Source of the DNA: Amycolatopsis sp. AA4
GTDB lineage: Bacteria; Actinomycetota; Actinomycetes; Mycobacteriales; Pseudonocardiaceae
Length of the DNA stretch: 64,000 bases
Direction: 5' to 3'
Assembly (NCBI RefSeq): GCF_002796545.1
Contig: NZ_CP024895.1
Span: forward strand, 1-64,000
The notes beneath the pieces were generated by a model that saw only the letters and a program-made list of their open reading frames with translations, made no database searches and was not told the origin of the DNA. The position numbers and the translations under genes are program-made. Below are positions 52,290 through 60,093 of this stretch, in pieces. How positions within the stretch are numbered: the first letter of the stretch is position 1; every line of letters begins with the position of its first letter.

Positions 52290-52699
52290 CGCCGGGAGTG
52301 GACCTCGGGGCCGGGGAGGTGCTGGTGCTGGACGGGCAGGAATGGACTGTCGAGCGGGCCGAGCCTCGCATCGGGCGCGTCGTTCTCGTCAACGCCACGG
52401 GCGAGCGGAAGGCGGTCAGCATCCGTTTCCTGATGCACCATCCCGATTGCCGCCAGTCCACCCGCACAGGAGGCCCGGTCACGGCGGCCTGCGGGAGGCA
52501 GGAGCCGACCGCGGGCGATTTGACTCTGCCCCAGCGGGATCTCGTCGCCCTGCCCCCGGCGCACCTCGTCGCGAACGTTCCATCGACACCAAGACCACGA
52601 CTCGCCAGTGGCAGAAACCGTGATCAGGGGACAGATAACTTGATCCGTCACAACAAGCAGCCGCTCCCGCGCCGGCTCATCCTGCTCGGTGACATCTAG
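52286..52699 (+). pseudogene. Truncated Mu-type integrase/transposase N-terminal fragment
   Basis: GTG 52286 is translationally coupled to the TnsA-like stop. The sequence GEVLVLDGQEWTVERAEPRI, GRVVLVNATGERKAVSIRFL and MHHPDCRQSTRTGGP matches the N-terminal part of actinomycete Mu-type (rve) transposases. After about residue 95 it becomes unlike them (LVANVPSTPRPRLASGRN) and stops next to the LexA box. The DDE domain is absent. A decayed mobile element. Confidence 0.45.
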
Positions 52700-52713
52700 A
52701 ACATATGTTCGAC
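52699..52713. promoter_or_regulatory. LexA (SOS) box
   Basis: AGAACATATGTTCGA contains the perfect 12-base palindrome GAACATATGTTC (52700-52711), a good match to the actinobacterial LexA box. It lies about 185 bases upstream of the imuA' GTG, in the right orientation to control the DNA-damage mutasome genes. Confidence 0.8.
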
Positions 52714-52898
52714 AACCGGTGTCAGAGTGTCGTACCTTTCCGTCGTACGCCAGGCCGGAATCGGCACTGGCGGAGTTGTCCGGCTGCGGGAACCGCGGCC
52801 TGTCGGGGCGATGGCCGGGCAGCGCACGAGGGGTCTGCCGGGCCTTCCCCGCCCGACAGATCGCGCAACGGCACGTCGAGGAGCAGGGGAGGCGTTCG

Positions 52899-53609
52899 GT
52901 GACCACGGCCGCAGCGGACGCGCTGGCGCGTCTGTCGTCGATCCCCGGCGTCAGCACCGCGACCGCGCTGGCCGGCGAGCGCGCGTCGGCGGCGTCCGAG
53001 GGCAGCACGCTGCCGGTGGCTGGCCCGCTCGCCGCGCTGGGGCCGCTCCGGCGCGGCACGACCGTGTCCGTGGCCGGGTCGACGTCGCTGCTGCTCGCCC
53101 TGCTGGCCGAGGCGACCACGAACGGGGCGTGGGCCGCGCTTGTCGGGTGCCCTTCGGTGGGGGTCGTGGCGGCGGCGGAGCTGGGAGTGGCGCTGCAACG
53201 GGTGGTGCTGGTGCCGCGCCCGGGCGCCGACGCGGCCGCCGCGGTGGGCGCGCTGCTGGACGGGCTCGACATCGTCGTGCTGGGGGAGGCGCTGTGCCGC
53301 ACGGTTTCCGCTGCGGCTGCGGCGCGGTTTTCCCGCCGCGCCCGCAACCGGGGCGCGGTCTTGATCGCGGCCGGGCCGTGGCCCGGCGCGGACCTCGGCC
53401 TGCGCTGCGAACCGGGACGGTGGCACGGTGCGGCCGCCGACGGACGCGGACGGTTCGAATATCGCGAAGCGGTGATCCGCCGGGACGGGCGCCGCGCGCC
53501 CGAGGCGGCGGTGGCCGTCCGGCTTCCCGGCGCGGGCGGAACGATCGCAGCCGCGAGCACGGCGCCGGCACAAGCCGCCCGCCCGGCGATGACGGTGGTC
53601 GCGCCGTGA
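52899..53609 (+). CDS. imuA: ImuA'-like protein of the SOS mutasome, 236 aa
   Basis: GTG 52899 with GGGGAGG upstream. The Ala/Gly-rich, RecA-like domain without a clear Walker A (LRRGTTVSVAGSTSLLLALL; LVGCPSVGVVAAAELGVALQ) is typical of actinobacterial ImuA', which works with ImuB and DnaE2 in mutagenic repair. The LexA box about 185 bases upstream supports this. The family call relies on position before imuB and composition, as ImuA' is poorly conserved. A minus-strand small gene separates it from imuB. Confidence 0.7.
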   Translation: MTTAAADALARLSSIPGVSTATALAGERASAASEGSTLPVAGPLAALGPLRRGTTVSVAGSTSLLLALLAEATTNGAWAALVGCPSVGVVAAAELGVALQRVVLVPRPGADAAAAVGALLDGLDIVVLGEALCRTVSAAAAARFSRRARNRGAVLIAAGPWPGADLGLRCEPGRWHGAAADGRGRFEYREAVIRRDGRRAPEAAVAVRLPGAGGTIAAASTAPAQAARPAMTVVAP

Positions 53610-53712
53610 ACCCTGGCCCGCCGGGCACGAACCCCCGGACATCCCCGGACGCCGCAGGCTGTGTCGCTCGAGGCTCGATCCCCGCCGCCGCGCGCCGACG
53701 CCGATCAGGTCG

Positions 53713-53949
53713 TCACGACCGCTCCGGCGACGCGCGCACGGCGCCGTCCGGGGGGGTTTCCGCCTCGATCTCGATCCGCAGCCAGGCAGCCGCGCGGACG
53801 CGAACCCGGAGGGCGACCTGCCGCTGCGGCGAGCGCGCAATCTTCGCCAGCACCGCGGCGGCCACGGAGCCGGCCAGCGCGAACACCACCACGACACCGG
53901 CAACGACCAGCACACACAGCCATATCCCGTTTGACGACAGCGCGGCCAC
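53713..53949 (-). CDS. Small membrane protein between imuA' and imuB, antisense, 78 aa
   Basis: GTG 53949 has GAGGAG eight to nine bases upstream. One membrane helix of about 22 residues (WLCVLVVAGVVVVFALAGSV) followed by a basic tail (KIARSPQRQVALRVRVRAA) and a short acidic end. It is on the opposite strand inside the imuA'-imuB gap, which normally lacks such a gene. Unknown role. Confidence 0.6.
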   Translation of the reverse strand: MAALSSNGIWLCVLVVAGVVVVFALAGSVAAAVLAKIARSPQRQVALRVRVRAAAWLRIEIEAETPPDGAVRASPERS

Positions 53950-54113
53950 GACATCCGCTCCTCGGCCGCCCGAGCATCGGAGTCCCCGCCCCCAGCGCGG
54001 CGGCCCTGCGCTGTCCCGATCGTACCGCCCCGGCTGGTCCGCCTCATCGGCTTCCCGGGTGAGCAGCGCCGCGCGCGCAGGCCGCTTCCGCAAGGCTGCG
54101 GCACCGGGAGAAA

Positions 54114-55733
54114 GTGTTGCCTCCGGTGAATAATGCAGCCGCGCCGCGCCTGCTGGCGCTGTGGTGCCCGGACTGGCCCGTCGTGGCGGCGGTCGCGGCC
54201 GCGGGGCTTCCGGTCACCGCCGCGGCCGCGGTGTTCCACGGCAGCCGGGTGGTCGCCTGCTCGGCCCGCGCACGGGCCGACGGCGTGTCCCGCGGGATGC
54301 GGCGGCGCGAAGCCCAGTCCCGATGCCCGACCTTGGCCGTGTTCGGGCACGATCCCGACCGCGACGCCCGGCATTTCGAGGCTGTCGCGAGCGCGGTCGA
54401 AACGGTCGCCGCGGGCCTGGAGATCGTCCGCCCCGGGCTGATCGCGCTCCCGGTCGCGGGCCCCGCCCGGTACGCGGGCTCGGAGACGGCGTTGGCCGAG
54501 CAGCTCGTCGACCAGGTCGCCGCGCTCGCGGGCGTCGAAAGCCAAGTCGGGATCGCGGACGGACTGTTCGCCGCGACCATCGCCGCGCGACTCGGCCGCG
54601 TCGTCGAACCCGGCGGCACCCGCGCGTTCCTCGAGCCTCTGCCGCTGACGGAACTCAGCCAGCCCGGTACCGACCGCACTGGGCTGGTCAGCCTGCTGCA
54701 CCGGCTCGGACTCTGGACTCTCGGCGATTTCGCCGCGCTGGCCGAACGCGACGTCGCGGGCCGATTCCCCCGGGACGCCATCCTCGCACACCGGCTCGCG
54801 CGCGGCCTGTCGCAACGTCCGCCGACGCGGCGCACGCCGCCGCCGGAACTGACGGTACGGCGGACGTTCCAGGACGACCCGCTCGACCGGATCGACGCGA
54901 TCGCGTTCGCCGCGCGAGCGGCGGGCAGCGAGCTGCACGTGCGCCTCGCCGACCGCAGCCTGGCCTGTACCCAGCTCGCCATCCACGCCACGACTGAGAC
55001 CGGAGAAGAACACAGCCGCACCTGGCGCGCTTCCGAACCCCTCACCGCCTCGGGAATTACGGACCGGGTGCGGTGGCAGTGCGAGGGCTGGCTGCGCCGC
55101 CGCGAGGACGACCGGCCCTCCTCCGGCATCGTCGGGCTGGTGCTCGAACCGGCGGAGACCGTGTCCGGGGGCGCGCTGCAGCTGAGCCTGCCCGCCGCGG
55201 GCGTCGTGCCGGACGCCGACGACCGCGCCGCGCGCGCGATCGGCCGCGTGCAGGGCCTCCTCGGCCCCGACGCGGTGTTCACCGCGGTCCTGGGCGGCGG
55301 CCGCGGACCCGCCGAACAGGTCCGCCTGGTGCCCTGGGGCGATCTCCCCGACGACGACGGCGACCCCGACGCGCCGTGGCCGGGACGCCTGCCCGCGCCC
55401 TCGCCCGCGACCGTGCCCCCGGAGCCCTGGCCCGCGCAGGTGCTGGGCCCCAGCGGCGCCGCCGTGGGCTGGACCGCCCGCGCACGCCTGACCGAGCTGC
55501 CGGACGCGGTCGTCGTCGGCGCCGGCCCGCCGCGACGCGTGTTGAACTGGGCCGGGCCGTGGCCGGCCGTCGTCACGCGGATCGGCCCCCGCGGCTCCCG
55601 GCGCGTCGTCCGGATCCAAGTCGCTCTCGCCCCGCGCCGGCGCGACGAGGCCGACGACGCGCTGCTGCTGACCGGCGAGATCGGCCGAGACGGCGAGTCC
55701 GTGTCCTGGACGGTGGAGGGGATCTACGACTGA
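54114..55733 (+). CDS. imuB: ImuB, DNA polymerase Y-family protein, 539 aa
   Basis: The Y-family domain is recognised from LLALWCPDWPVVAAVAAAGL, a Y-family palm-like region (SRVVACSARARADGVSRGMR) and the helix-hairpin-helix region (LLHRLGLWTLGDFAALAERD). Unlike catalytic Y-family polymerases, ImuB lacks the acidic residues (no SxDE at the expected place), and acts as an adaptor between the sliding clamp and DnaE2. Length is normal. GTG 54114 or GTG 54126 are possible starts; GGGAG is upstream. Confidence 0.85.
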   Translation: MLPPVNNAAAPRLLALWCPDWPVVAAVAAAGLPVTAAAAVFHGSRVVACSARARADGVSRGMRRREAQSRCPTLAVFGHDPDRDARHFEAVASAVETVAAGLEIVRPGLIALPVAGPARYAGSETALAEQLVDQVAALAGVESQVGIADGLFAATIAARLGRVVEPGGTRAFLEPLPLTELSQPGTDRTGLVSLLHRLGLWTLGDFAALAERDVAGRFPRDAILAHRLARGLSQRPPTRRTPPPELTVRRTFQDDPLDRIDAIAFAARAAGSELHVRLADRSLACTQLAIHATTETGEEHSRTWRASEPLTASGITDRVRWQCEGWLRRREDDRPSSGIVGLVLEPAETVSGGALQLSLPAAGVVPDADDRAARAIGRVQGLLGPDAVFTAVLGGGRGPAEQVRLVPWGDLPDDDGDPDAPWPGRLPAPSPATVPPEPWPAQVLGPSGAAVGWTARARLTELPDAVVVGAGPPRRVLNWAGPWPAVVTRIGPRGSRRVVRIQVALAPRRRDEADDALLLTGEIGRDGESVSWTVEGIYD

Positions 55734-55825
55734 CACGCCCGGCTGCCCCGCCGCAGACCGGCGAGTTTCCGGTTCCGCAACGGATTCCGCACCCGGGCCA
55801 TGTGGGCAGGAGACGGGGCGAAAGC

Positions 55826-56060
55826 ATGACGGGCGACGACGCGGTGACCGACCCCGCCGAAGCCGCGCCCGCGATCCTCGCCGAAGCCCGCCGCCAGGCA
55901 GTACGCCGCGCCCGCGAGAGCCCGCCCGAGGTCAAGCAGTCTCGCGACGCGGCCCCCAACGCAGTGCGTGCGCGCCGAGGCGATCCTGGTGTCGAACGCC
56001 GGCGAGCAGTCGCTGCGGGCGGCAGGGCGCGCACTGCCGCAGCGCCCGAGTGCGACGCCC
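55826..56060 (+). pseudogene. Short frameshifted coding remnant
   Basis: From ATG 55826 the frame has good coding composition (MTGDDAVTDPAEAAPAILAE, ARRQAVRRARESPPEVKQS) and from about 55970 the next frame continues AEAILVSNAGEQSLRAAGRA. There is a possible frameshift between them. No family recognised. Confidence 0.3.
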
Positions 56061-56073
56061 GCGCCGCCGGACG

Positions 56074-56490
56074 TCAGAACCGGTCGCGGGTCTTTCCCGG
56101 GCCCGCGCCCCGTCGCCAGGACGAGGCGCGCCGACTGCGGAAGGTCGCCCCGGACCGGATTTTCTCGGTCTCGGCCGCGATCGCGGCGCAGGCTTCGTGC
56201 CCTCGACCCTCGCCGATCCGGCCCAGCCGCGCGCCCGGCGGGTACGGCTTGCCGCAAGCGTCGCAGACGCCCGCAGCCCGAGCGACCGCCCGCCCCGAGA
56301 CCGCCGCCGGATCCTGGCTGTCGCGAGGCTGTGCGCGCACCGGATCGCCCGACGCGATCCGCACCGGCCCGGCGGCGCGCCGAGACCGCCGGCGCGGGGC
56401 CGGAGCCTCGCCCGTCCCGGCGGGCGTGGAACCCGCCGCCGCGGGCAGCGGCTCGTCGGAAGCCACGCCGAGCTGCTTGCGGTACGCCAA
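56074..56490 (-). CDS. Zinc-finger-type hypothetical protein, start uncertain
   Basis: The frame from TTG 56490 contains LAYRKQLGVASDEPLPAAAG, a basic linker, and GVCDACGKPYPPGARLGRIG followed by GRGHEACAA, whose CxxC ... HxxxC set looks like a zinc-binding motif. No ATG/GTG lies in frame at a sensible distance, so the 5' end is open and the gene may extend or be truncated. Function unknown. Confidence 0.45.
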   Translation of the reverse strand: MAYRKQLGVASDEPLPAAAGSTPAGTGEAPAPRRRSRRAAGPVRIASGDPVRAQPRDSQDPAAVSGRAVARAAGVCDACGKPYPPGARLGRIGEGRGHEACAAIAAETEKIRSGATFRSRRASSWRRGAGPGKTRDRF

Positions 56491-56583
56491 ATCGCCGGGA
56501 GTGAGCCGAGATCCGCGGCGACGCGACCGACGGCCGCCGGCGGCCGCTCCCCGCGACGACGCGTCGTCGAAGTCCGCGGGCCG

Positions 56584-57015
56584 GTGCGGAGGCTCGTGGC
56601 CCGGCGTGCGACCGCACTCGACTCCTCGCTCAAGACGTTCTTCATCGGCGCGTGCGTGCGAGTGTTCCCCGGCGTCTTCAAGCGCTGGGCAGCCGAACAG
56701 GGAGATCGCCCCGGCGTCGTCGTGGAGGAGCTGGACGCGCTCTCCCCGGACAAACACCCCGCCGCGGGCGAGGACCCTGCCGACGACGTCGTCGGGATGG
56801 CCCGGGTCAAGGACTGCCTCGACACGATGAAGCCCGTCACGCGCGAACTGGCCGGCCGGATCCTCCTGCTCGACGAAACCCAGGAAGACGCCGGGCGCGC
56901 GCTCGACCTCACCGAACGCGCGGTGGAGGGCCACTTTTACCGGCTCCGCGCGACAGCCCGCCAGCGCGACGACGGCCGACGCGGGCCGCTGAGCAAGAAG
57001 CGAGGCGGAACATGA
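56584..57015 (+). pseudogene. N-terminally truncated sigma-factor-like protein
   Basis: SSLKTFFIGACVRVFPGVFK and RW fit region 2 of an actinobacterial sigma-70-like family, and VKDCLDTMKPVTRELAGRIL, LLDETQEDAGRALDLTERAV, EGHFYRLRATAR fit region 4, the DNA-binding end. The usual 100 residues before region 2 are missing, with no coding sequence upstream in frame, so it is 5' truncated. Its end overlaps the next ATG (57012). Confidence 0.45.
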
Positions 57016-57559
57016 GCGACGACGCACAGCGCACCGAGTTCGAATGGCTGCGGATGCGGACGACCGTGGTCTACCTCCACGCGGTAATGGAACGGCTTGA
57101 GGAACGCGGGGTGTTCCGATGGAGCGACGCCCCGGAAGCCAAGGCGCTGCGCGATCTGCGGCACCGCCTTGTCCATTCCTTCGGCTGCTGGAACGGTCCT
57201 CGCTGGGCACCCCGGCCGCGTACCGCACGCGTCGGCTCAGTTCCGCCGACCAGGTCAGCCGGATCCTCGCGAAAGCCGCCCCGGTGCTCGCGGCGGTCCC
57301 TGCCGCGCAGGAGCCGCCCCAGCAGCCCGTCGAAGCAGAACCCGAAGCCGGTTCCCCGAGCACCAGGCGCGGCACCGTGCTGATCTTCAACGTCCGCGAC
57401 GGGTACGGCTACATCCGGCCCGACGACGGAGGCGAAGACGTCTACTTCGACTCCCGCGACGCCGAAGGACCGATAACGTCCGGGCAACGAGTCGAGTTCG
57501 AGGACAAACCGCAGGCGGATGCCAGGCCCGCCGCCCGCTCTTCCCGAAGGGCGCAATGA
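57012..57559 (+). pseudogene. Frameshifted protein with C-terminal cold-shock domain
   Basis: ATG 57012 starts MSDDAQRTEFEWLRMRTTVV, YLHAVMERLEERGVF, DAPEAKALRDLRHRLVHS. Then the frame breaks at about 57175-57190 and continues in the other frame as LLERSSLGTPAAYRTRRLSS, DQVSRILAKAAPVL, and a cold-shock domain: GTVLIFNVRDGYGYIRPDDG, GEDVYFDSRDAEGPITSGQR. Either a sequencing error or a real frameshift. The overlap with the sigma-like gene suggests a regulatory operon. Confidence 0.55.
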
Positions 57560-57635
57560 GCATCGTGCCGCGAGAACCGCAGCGGTTCCCGAGGCGGGTG
57601 CCGGGCCCGGCCCTCCCGGCACCCGCCGGCGCCGG

Positions 57636-58103
57636 TCACTCGACAGACACGCCCAGGGCGCGCACCGCCTCGCGGACGATGTCGGCGTGGTCCCACGGCA
57701 TCGGCCGGGCCAGGGCTTCCGCGATCGGCGCGAACGCCACCGCGCGGACGGCGTGGCCGACCTCCACCGGCACAGGCGAGTCCAGCAGCACGGCGTAGGA
57801 CACGGTGCAGTAGCGGCGGAACGCGTCGCGGCCTTCGTCGCGCGAGGACACGGGGCCGAGCGGCGCGCCGGTCAGGTCGAGGCCGGTCTTCTCCCTGCAC
57901 CGGCGGACCGCGACGCGGTCGGTGGCCTCGCCCAGTTTGCACACCCCGCCCGGCAGGCCCCAGAGCCCGGCGAACGGGGCACGGTCGCGCACCGCCAGCA
58001 GCACCCGGCGGTCACGGGTCGCCACGACCAGGTTTGCCGCGTGGTCAACAGGATCGCCCGTCGGCTGTTCGACAAGCGAACTGTCCACAGTGGTGTCCTT
58101 CAT
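57636..58103 (-). CDS. NUDIX-type protein with an altered Nudix box, 155 aa
   Basis: The Nudix fold is visible (LVVATRDRRVLLAVRDRAPF, LWGLPGGVCKLGEATDRVAV). The box has GGVCKLGE-x7-RRCREKTGL, so the expected R-E becomes R-R and the second Glu of E-E becomes Lys. That would weaken metal binding and the protein may be a non-catalytic relative, perhaps a regulator or sensor of a nucleotide. ATG start at 58103. Confidence 0.65.
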   Translation of the reverse strand: MKDTTVDSSLVEQPTGDPVDHAANLVVATRDRRVLLAVRDRAPFAGLWGLPGGVCKLGEATDRVAVRRCREKTGLDLTGAPLGPVSSRDEGRDAFRRYCTVSYAVLLDSPVPVEVGHAVRAVAFAPIAEALARPMPWDHADIVREAVRALGVSVE

Positions 58104-58235
58104 GACGAAACTCCTTGCTCTGCAACCTCTCCCGGTGTTCCGGGGTTAGCCCCAAGCTTCACCCCCGATGGGCGCAATCGGGAGCGGTTGACCGTTTCCG
58201 ACGGCAACAGGAAACCCCGGAAACAGGGCTGAACT

Positions 58236-58272
58236 GCCTTTCCTTCGGCTCGACAGTCGAGGCGAAGGAAAG
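58236..58272. promoter_or_regulatory. 37-bp near-perfect inverted repeat in divergent promoter region
   Basis: Arms CCTTTCCTTCG (58236-58246) and CGAAGGAAAGG (58262-58272), inner arms CTCGA/TCGAG, loop CAG. Only a G opposite G on each side of the inner stem breaks pairing. It lies between the NUDIX gene (start 58103) and the DNA ligase gene (58464). Candidate operator or terminator. Confidence 0.6.
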
Positions 58273-58463
58273 GGCGTCGTCCAGCGGGCACGATGCCCTC
58301 GGCTTCGCGTCGTGCGCGTCCTCGGCGACGCGTTCGGCTGGCCATGGCAGTGCACCGACCGACGGAACACCCGTGACCTGCGCATACCCAGCGCAACGGG
58401 GCCGATCGGGTTACCGTCAGTCCACAGGAGACAGACGGCGGCGACGGCTTCGGAGGTGGCGCG

Positions 58464-59468
58464 ATGGTCTCCGGTCGTTCGCGGATCCCGGGCTTCATCG
58501 AGCCGATGCTGGCCGCTTCCGACCGCGGGCGCCTGCCTGACGATCCCCGCTACGCCTACGAGTTCAAGTGGGACGGCTACCGGGCGATCATGCGTGTCGC
58601 GGCGGACGGCACCGGCGCGTTGACCAGCCGCAACAACAACGACTTCACCGGACGCTTCCCGCAGCTGTCCGGCGTCCTGGCCGACGTGCTCGGCGGCAGG
58701 CGCGCGGTGCTCGACGGAGAGATCGTCGCCCTCGACGAGCGGGGCCGTCCGGATTTCTCGCTGCTGCAGAACGCCGCCCGCCGCCCGGCCGCGGTCGCCT
58801 ACTTCGTCTTCGATCTCCTGCAGCTCGGGGACGACCTGCTGCTGCGCAGCAGCTACGACGAACGCCGCGCGATCCTCGAAGGCCTCGAGATCCCGGCCGG
58901 TCTCGCTGCCGCGATGACCCCGGCCTACTCCCACGCCGATCTCTCGGCTCAGGGCATGACCCCGCACGACCTCCTGGACGTCGCAGCGGACACCTCGCTC
59001 GAAGGATTGGTGTGCAAGCTGCGCGCCGCGCCCTACACCCCTGGCCGTCGCAGCCCCGCCTGGCTCAAACACCCGCTTGTGCGCACCGCCGAGGTCGTCC
59101 TGTGCGGCTGGCGCCCTGGCCAAGGCCGCCTGGACGGCACGCTCGGCGGACTGCTGCTCGGCGCGCACGACCCGGCCACCGGCGACCTGGTGTACGTCGG
59201 CGACGTCGGCACCGGCTGGTCCGACGCCGCCCGCGCCGACCTCGCCCAGCGCCTCGCCACCCTCGAACAGTCGCACAGCCCGTTCGCCCGGCCGATCCCG
59301 CGCGCCGACGCCGCCCGCGCGCGATGGGTGCGCCCCGTCCTCGTCGGCGACGTCGTCTACCGGCAATTCACCCCCGACGGACGGCTGCGCCACACAGCCT
59401 GGCGCGGAGAACGACCGGACCGCGACGCCGCCGACGTCCGAACCCCCGAACCCACCCGCGGCAGGTGA
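58464..59468 (+). CDS. ATP-dependent DNA ligase, 334 aa
   Basis: Catalytic lysine in EFKWDGYRAIMRV (K-x-D-G), then AVLDGEIVALDERGRPDFSL, YFVFDLLQLGDDLLLRS, SLEGLVCKLRAAPYTPGRRS and the RxWLKHP-like AWLKHPLVRTAEVVLCGW motif, ending in the OB-fold region (YVGDVGTGWSD). It resembles the ligase domain of LigD or the LigC-type single-domain ligases used in actinobacterial non-homologous end joining. Just downstream is a fragment of a LigD-type polymerase, so an intact LigD operon was probably here. Confidence 0.85.
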   Translation: MVSGRSRIPGFIEPMLAASDRGRLPDDPRYAYEFKWDGYRAIMRVAADGTGALTSRNNNDFTGRFPQLSGVLADVLGGRRAVLDGEIVALDERGRPDFSLLQNAARRPAAVAYFVFDLLQLGDDLLLRSSYDERRAILEGLEIPAGLAAAMTPAYSHADLSAQGMTPHDLLDVAADTSLEGLVCKLRAAPYTPGRRSPAWLKHPLVRTAEVVLCGWRPGQGRLDGTLGGLLLGAHDPATGDLVYVGDVGTGWSDAARADLAQRLATLEQSHSPFARPIPRADAARARWVRPVLVGDVVYRQFTPDGRLRHTAWRGERPDRDAADVRTPEPTRGR

Positions 59469-59472
59469 CGTC

Positions 59473-59562
59473 ATGGCAGGCCGGAAGACCACTGTCCAGG
59501 TTGAACAATGCCGACTCGCACTGTCCAACCTGGACAAACACCTCTACGGCGACGCAGACCGC
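59473..59562 (+). pseudogene. LigD-type polymerase N-terminal fragment
   Basis: ATG 59473, four bases after the ligase stop: MAGRKTTVQVEQCRLALSNL and DKHLYGDADR match the beginning of LigD-type polymerase domains (LxLSNLDKxLY). After about 30 codons the homology stops. Confidence 0.5.
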
Positions 59563-59670
59563 GACCGGCGGGCTGGGACCTGCACGACCTGCGTCGCTCC
59601 TGTCTCACCCGCGCCGGCGAAGACGGAACCACCGAAGCCGACCTGATGACCCTCTCCGGCACGGTTCGGG
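59563..59670 (+). pseudogene. Tyrosine-recombinase C-terminal fragment
   Basis: In the next frame: GWDLHDLRRSCLTRAGEDGT, TEADLMTLSG, matching the H-x-x-R box (HDLR) and following region of tyrosine recombinases (phage integrases). The rest is missing. It abuts the LigD-polymerase fragment directly, suggesting an insertion and later deletion here. Confidence 0.5.
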
Positions 59671-60093
59671 CTGCGGCACCGCCAGCTGGCGTTCGGAGGC
59701 GTGGCCGCTGTGTTCAAGATCCGTGTTCCGTCGGATCGAAAGCTGCCACTCCAGTCGCCCTCCCCTCCCAACGATGGCTGGAAACGCTGCCCGCGCACGG
59801 ACGATGCGACTTTTCGCGCAGCTCATTCTGCGTGCGATGACAATCGCTAACTCGAATGGCCTACCCATTTAGGGTGACATATTTCGAGGGATTCTTTGCC
59901 TGTGTCGAGGTACTGTTTCGGGGGATATTTTCCCGCGAGCTTTGCCCGTCGAAACCCGGCCTGGTAGACATGCGGAGCGGCCGCGCCGGGGGCGCGGAGG
60001 AATCTCGTTCGGCGGAGCGCAGCCCTTGCCTGCTTTGAGTTGGCGGGACACGCAGGCAGTGGCCGGCCGAGGGGTTTGTGGAGGGGGAGGGGC
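59671..60093. other. Promoter region of the lanthipeptide operon
   Basis: About 420 bases. From 59860 to 59950 the sequence is clearly AT-richer (ATATTTCGAGGG, GGGATATTTTCCC) and probably contains the promoter of the lanthipeptide operon. The upper part is unassigned; a plus-strand frame with VAAVFKIRVPSDRKLPLQSP is not identifiable. Confidence 0.4.

Noticed and set aside
52722..55736. 1004-aa minus-strand open frame
   Set aside because: Antisense to imuA' and imuB; no domain recognised in it and the real minus-strand gene here is the short one at 53713-53949.
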